From Perilla frutescens (Eukaryota; Streptophyta; Magnoliopsida; Lamiales; Lamiaceae): DNA of 64,000 bases. Made by a program: the position numbers and the translations under genes. Below, one piece after another: positions 59,258-64,000 of this stretch (positions within the stretch are counted from its first letter, which is position 1; every line of letters starts with the position of its first letter). Under the pieces are notes generated by a model that searched no databases, was not told the DNA's origin, and worked only from the letters and a program-made list of their open reading frames with translations. The stretch covers positions 59,156,501 to 59,220,500 of the forward strand of contig BRKX01000004.1 of NCBI GenBank assembly GCA_026008535.1, given 5' to 3'.

Positions 59258-60330
59258 GTGTTTTTTGAACATTTTCCCTCGTATGAATATCAAATTAAAA
59301 TTATATACCGAATATTATTTTCAACAAAATAATTGCATGTAACTAAAAAAACCAAAAAACAAATGTGCAGTGTATCGCTGAAATCTCCTTGGTCGCAAGT
59401 CCACCACGTTTTTCACATGCCAGCCGCAAATAAAGTATCCCATTATGTCATTAGACAATATATCGGTTCAGAAATTATTTTATTTTTTCACTCTAACAAT
59501 AGGATTCAATAAAAGCAACCTAGTTTTTTTTTTTCTTGTGGTATGTCTGTCCGAATTCCAGCTACTTGTGGCTATTTACTTATATATGGATTATTTATAT
59601 TAAGTTATTTTTAGTAAATGAAATATTTTCAATTTATGTTGATTATTTTCTTTTTGGGGGGAAAATCATGCATTTGTGTAGATTCTAGAGCATATAGTTC
59701 CACATCCCCTCCAGAAACATACAAAACCGCAAGAAATACATTCCGAAAGTTTGAAAAAGAATCTTATAACAGATTATTAAACGAAAAGAAAATTAAGCAT
59801 CATTATTGACACTTTTACATAGTAATATTTACATATTATGTTGGAGAAATTAAATTTTTATATGAATCCGACAAAATATGACAACTAATCCGATAGCCCC
59901 ATTTCGTATAATTAATTAATTAATCCAGACTATTTGATATATATGCTACCAGAAAAGTGAGAAAACCATCGAATCGTGGCCTTTTCTGTTGCCATTAATC
60001 CTTTTGATGCTTTTGAAAGATTAATTTTGCCCTTCCATCCACAAAATTCAACATGCCCTTTTTTTAAGTAATTGATTTTATTATTTTAATTTATTTAATA
60101 TCACATTTTTCAATAAACACCATATCACAATATATATGTACATGACGTAAACCTAACACTACGAAAATTCACACACACACACACAAGGTTAAGCACATTA
60201 ATTACACCAATTCTAACATAAAAACTGCAGCAGACTGAGGTTTCTTTATAAGGATCAATAGCAATTTGCGAATAAAACAGAAAATTGTGGGTGCTCTCGC
60301 ACTTCGATATATTACATGAGAATATTTAGA
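59258..60330. other. Upstream region of the FAD oxidoreductase gene, no gene recognised
   Basis: AT-rich DNA without a convincing open frame. The 63-codon frame at 59618-59809 has a signal-peptide-like start (MKYFQFMLIIFFLGGKSCIC) and a basic tail. I do not recognise it; it could be a small secreted peptide gene, but nothing around it supports expression. Confidence 0.4.
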
Positions 60331-60333
60331 GAC

Positions 60334-60345
60334 TATATATATATA
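60334..60345 (+). promoter_or_regulatory. Possible TATA element of the FAD oxidoreductase gene
   Basis: TATATATATATA lies 240-250 bases upstream of the ATG and about 90 bases upstream of the CT tract. Similar AT runs are frequent in this window, so the assignment is weak. Confidence 0.25.
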
Positions 60346-60432
60346 ATAAGAACCTTATCCTTAAGAATGGCATTGTGATAACGAAATTTCCTCCAACTAC
60401 CATTTCTTTCCTATTCCTTCTGGTATATACTC

Positions 60433-60435
<3 letters not shown>

Positions 60436-60471
<36 letters not shown>
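60436..60471 (+). repeat. (CT)n tract in the 5' leader of the FAD oxidoreductase gene
   Basis: A perfect CT run followed by CCCTCCCTCCC and an AC run, 115-150 bases before the ATG. It mirrors the CT-rich (GA on plus) leader of the DUF810 gene and probably lies in the 5' UTR or core promoter. Confidence 0.7.
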
Positions 60472-60475
<4 letters not shown>

Positions 60476-60585
60476 CCTCCCTTAAACACACACACACACA
60501 AGTCTAGTTTGCATTTTTTATTTTGCTTAGGTCAACGTGCAGTAAATGTAAGCTCTAATGCAGTTTTGAGTTTTCAAGGTAATTA

Positions 60586-63500
60586 ATGCCGAAAACGTCG
60601 AAGATGAGAGTGGCGGTGGTGGGAGGCGGCGTAAGTGGGTTGGTGGCGGCGTATGTGGTGGCGGAGGCCGGCGTGGAGGTGGTGCTCTATGAGAAAGAGG
60701 ATTACTTAGGCGGCCATGCCAAGACTGTTACTGTTGATGGCACTTCTCTAGACCTTGGATTTATGGTTTTTAATCGAGTAAGTAATTTTATTTTATTTTT
60801 CCTTGATATTTCGTTCATTCTTAGTGGTTCATTTTAAAAACAATTTTTTTTTTTAAATTGTAATCATTTTATTGAATAGTTGTAGATGTTGTTTGATTAA
60901 ACGGGAAATTATACTTTTTTATCCCTCATTATCATTAAGAAAATTAATATGATCAGGGGCGCTGGATTAAAATATGTAAACTTCTAATGATTTAATTTGG
61001 AGTATAGGTCATATCTGTATTTAGTGACAAGATTTTAAGCACTTTAATCAGAACTAAAACAAAAAAATGTGGTTTTTCAATTGATTATAGATTTACTGTC
61101 GAACCGAATAATCATATTTGTTAGTGTAAAAGTCTCTGAAATTAGTAGTCAAAGGCTAGTCATATCATATAGTATTTACACATTTTACACGCAATGTTAT
61201 AGAAGTTTGTGGAACTACTTAATTATATTTATACCGGAATTAAATTAATATTTTAGTTGCTTAATTAGTTTGATTGACATTTTGATGGGACTAAAAGATT
61301 TTCATTTATATACGTACTTAATTAGTGATAATTGTAATAGGAATTAAAAGGTTGTGATAACAAGCTTAATTAATGATGCGTGCATGATTAGTTGGTAAAT
61401 TTGTAATTTTGGAGAGAGGTCGAAAGTTAATTCAATCCTTACTCAAGCTTTAATTAGTAATCTTATAAAAACTTCAGTCGCACATGACTCAAGTGTCTCT
61501 TAGCCTTTTAGAAGTTATATTATTTTACTTTTGGAGACAGCGACGTGACTTTACATATATATATATATATATATATATTGGAAGGTAGGCATTATATTTG
61601 TCGCCATATGATAAATTGATAATCAATATTTTTAGGAATATCATATTAATCAAGGTTTGGCCTTTTATGTTATTTTAAAAAATTGGGTCTTTTAAAAACA
61701 ATGTTCGGTTACGTTTTGTTATAATTGAGTTCTTAATTAAACTTTAACTTAATTGTTTTAACCGTGCTCACATTGAGCCAAACGAAAGTTTGAGACACAA
61801 TCACAAAAAAACAAAAAAAGCTACATTTTATTATGTTCACTTTTTTATTTTATTATTACATAATTAAATAGCATATTTAGTAATATATGCACAGTAACTG
61901 TAAGAGAAGTGATCTCAAAACGATCGAGGTTCTCTAACATGAACATTTTATTTCTTATTCTAATATCAAAAGGTGTGAAACATTAAAATAATACGTACTT
62001 ATTATAGCATAACTCAGCTTCTAATTAACCATATAATTAATGGAATAAAACAATTAGACGTCATATTATAATGTCAAAAAAATGATATTGCCTTAAACAG
62101 GATAGGTACTCCCTCATCTCAAAAGTGTAGTTTCTTATTTTTTTTACCCGTTCCGAAATTATAATCCGCTTACCTTATATACGTGCATTAAATTTTCATT
62201 TTCCTCAACATACACCTATTTAATGCTATCTAAAATTAACATTCATTTTTTTAATAAATAAATATATAATGGTATAGTAGGAAAAATTTATGCAATTTTA
62301 TTTTTCCAAATATATTAAATGATTTTTCTTAATGTTTAAAAAGAGATGAAAGACTATGAGAAAATACATATATATATATATATACACACACACAAATATA
62401 GTTTATTTACATAAAAATCGCAACTATTAAAACATTTTGCAATTACTTTACTATATTTTAATTATTGTAAATAAAAGAGTAATTGGGTAAATCTGGAAGT
62501 CGACGCGCGATAGCTTTCCCATTCCGAAAATTGCAAATTGCAATGGGGTGGGACTGGGGCCACTGTCGCTTTCCATGGACTAGAGATGGTCCATGGACCT
62601 TTTGAGGTTAGATATTTTATTATATTGGGCCGTACACCCGTGAGGCCCACTTCAAATTTTGTATTTTATTAAATTTTATAAAAGCTCGTTTTTTATTTTT
62701 AACTTTATAATCTATAATCTATAGGGTTAATTATTCCTAATACATAACGTTTACAACTTATCATAATTATGTTATGCCCCCAAGTAAAATTATTATTATA
62801 GGATATTTTCAAAAAAAAAGTTATTAACCATAATTTATATCACTCCACACTCGCTCATTTCAACTGAATTAACGAATAATTAATTATCATTCTTCTCTTA
62901 TGAATTATGATATATATCTAAGAAACCTCAAACATGAGTTATCATTTCATAATTTTCAAATTAATGCATGGTGGCACAGGTCACTTACCCAAACATGATG
63001 GAATTCTTTGAGAATCTGGGAGTTGAGATGGAGCTCTCAGACATGTCGTTTTCAGTGAGCTTAGACAAAGGACGAGGTTGCGAATGGGGAAGTCGAGGCG
63101 GTTTGTCTGGATTGTTTGCACAGAAGAAGAACGTGTTGAATCCCTACTTTTGGAAGATGATCAGAGAAATCATCAAGTTCAAGAATGATGTGATCGAGTA
63201 ACTAACCTTCAGATCTCTCGTTTTGTTGACTAATCTTCGTGTGCATTTATGCATGTGTTTCCACTCATTGCAGCTACCTTGAAGAGCTTGACAACAATCC
63301 ACACATTGATCGGAACCAAACACTAGGCCACTTCGTTCAATCACGTGGTTACTCCGAGATGTTTCAGAAGGCTTATCTTGTGAGAAAATTTTGAATATTT
63401 GATGAGTTTGTATTTGATGGAAGCATTTTACTTACCGTTTCAAGTGTCAACCGTCTGATTAGATTCCAATCTGTGGCTCAATCTGGTCATGCTCTTCAGA

Positions 63501-64000
63501 AGGAGTGATGAGCTTCTCTGCTTATTCCATACTCTCATTTTGTCGAAACCACCATCTTCTTCAGGTATTCTTACAGTTTGGACACTCCCTCATGTTCCGT
63601 TCAAGTTTAGGCTGAACTAATGATCCAATGTGCAGCTCTTTGGTCGTCCTCAATGGCTTACTGTGAGGTGGCGTTCACAAAATTATGTCAAGAAGGTACT
63701 ACTGCACTCCCACATATTTTTCTATTTTTATGGAATGTACTTGTGAATTGTGATGAAATTAACATCTAGAGTTGAGATTATGTTAGGTTACGAAAGTGCT
63801 GGAAAGTAGAGGGTGTCGAATAAGAACCAATGCTGAAGTATGTTCTGTTTCAGGAAACGATGAGGGTGAGTACTAAGTAGTCATCTATTGTTTTTTTGTT
63901 AATGTTTTCACTAACAATGTGGATCATGCTACTATCAGAACTTCATTTTTGATGTGCTTGAGAGTTTCAGGTTGCGTTGTAAGTTGCAATGACGGCTCAG
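60586..64000 (+). CDS. FAD-dependent oxidoreductase domain of a plant cyclopropane-fatty-acyl-phospholipid synthase-like protein, 5' part
   Basis: Exons: 60586-60777, 62980-63197, 63274-63379, 63463-63564, 63636-63695, 63787-63865 and 63971 onward, with consistent phases. About 262 residues are visible. The start has an in-frame TAA six bases upstream. Residues 7-35 are an FAD-binding Rossmann fold (VAVVGGGVSGLVAAYVVAEA, then VVLYEKE), followed by YLGGHAKT. Later come GFMVFNR, VTYPNMMEFFENLG, GLFAQKKNVLNPYFWKMIRE, GYSEMFQKAYLIPICGSIWS, SFSAYSILSFC and LFGRPQWLTVRW. This matches the N-terminal amine-oxidase-like domain of plant CPA-FAS-type proteins, which have a C-terminal SAM-dependent methyltransferase adding a methylene to unsaturated acyl chains. 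That half is outside the window, so a stand-alone oxidoreductase is possible. No frame damage is seen. Intron 1 is 2.2 kb; the others are 71-105 bp. Confidence 0.92.
61555..61579. repeat. (AT)n microsatellite in intron 1
   Basis: A perfect AT run inside intron 1 of the FAD oxidoreductase gene. Confidence 0.9.
62109..62360. mobile_element. Decayed Stowaway-like MITE in intron 1 (one end clear)
   Basis: After TA at 62107-62108 the sequence starts CTCCCTCATCTCAAAAGTG, a Stowaway-like terminus. The interior is AT-rich. The expected right end is only suggested by AAAAAGAGATGAAAGACTATG near 62340-62360 and lacks a clean GGAGGGAG-TA terminus. Confidence 0.45.
62369..62393. repeat. (TA)n(CA)n microsatellite in intron 1
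   Basis: A TA run followed by CA, just right of the presumed MITE remnant. Confidence 0.8.

Noticed and set aside
59618..59809. 63-codon frame with a signal-peptide-like N-terminus
   Set aside because: Not listed as a gene: no family recognised, AT-rich surroundings, and no promoter or homologue evidence available.

Overview
The window is nuclear DNA of a flowering plant, probably a eudicot. Two intron-containing plant genes at its edges flank about 57 kb of AT-rich, transposon-filled intergenic DNA. The dispersed RPA-like OB-fold relic resembles copies common in asterids such as Lamiales, but that placement is only an impression from memory.

Left edge (1-2780): the minus-strand 5' part of a DUF810/MUN-domain (UNC-13-like, PATROL1 family) gene. 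Four exons read without interruption and the 3' end lies outside the window. Right edge (60586-64000): the plus-strand 5' part of an FAD-dependent oxidoreductase of the plant cyclopropane-fatty-acid-synthase-like family. Seven exons are placed by GT-AG junctions and the 3' end is outside.

2.8-11 kb is AT-rich DNA with a Stowaway-type MITE, Helitron-like hairpin ends, a 284-bp tandem duplication and a truncated RPA70-like OB-fold gene. 11.06-16.8 kb is an AT-rich repeat interrupted by a decayed Ty3/gypsy-type LTR, which itself carries a copia solo LTR with a perfect 5-bp target-site duplication (TSD). 17.6-21.8 kb is a complete non-autonomous LTR element (D) with a GTGGG TSD. 22.0-25.5 kb is a 5'-truncated L1-type LINE (E).

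25.5-53.4 kb is a four-level nest. F, an Athila/Tat-like gypsy element with gag-protease and a 3' LTR, is split by copia A (27389-51991, TSD TTGAC). A is split inside its integrase by copia B (29679-48252, TSD CATAG). B is split in its leader by gypsy C (35186-46009, TSD TTTAA). Each boundary is supported by LTR termini, matching TSDs, and primer-binding or polypurine sites. All the retroelement genes are broken.

53.4-60.4 kb returns to the AT-rich repeat with a second Stowaway-type MITE, a candidate LTR with about 123-bp tandem repeats, Helitron-like ends, microsatellites and a possible hAT-like MITE. No tRNA, rRNA, CRISPR or prokaryotic-type system was seen. I found no convincing new functional system. 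The notable content is the datable nest, the non-autonomous elements and the RPA-like relic. Percent differences are hand counts over the stretches stated.
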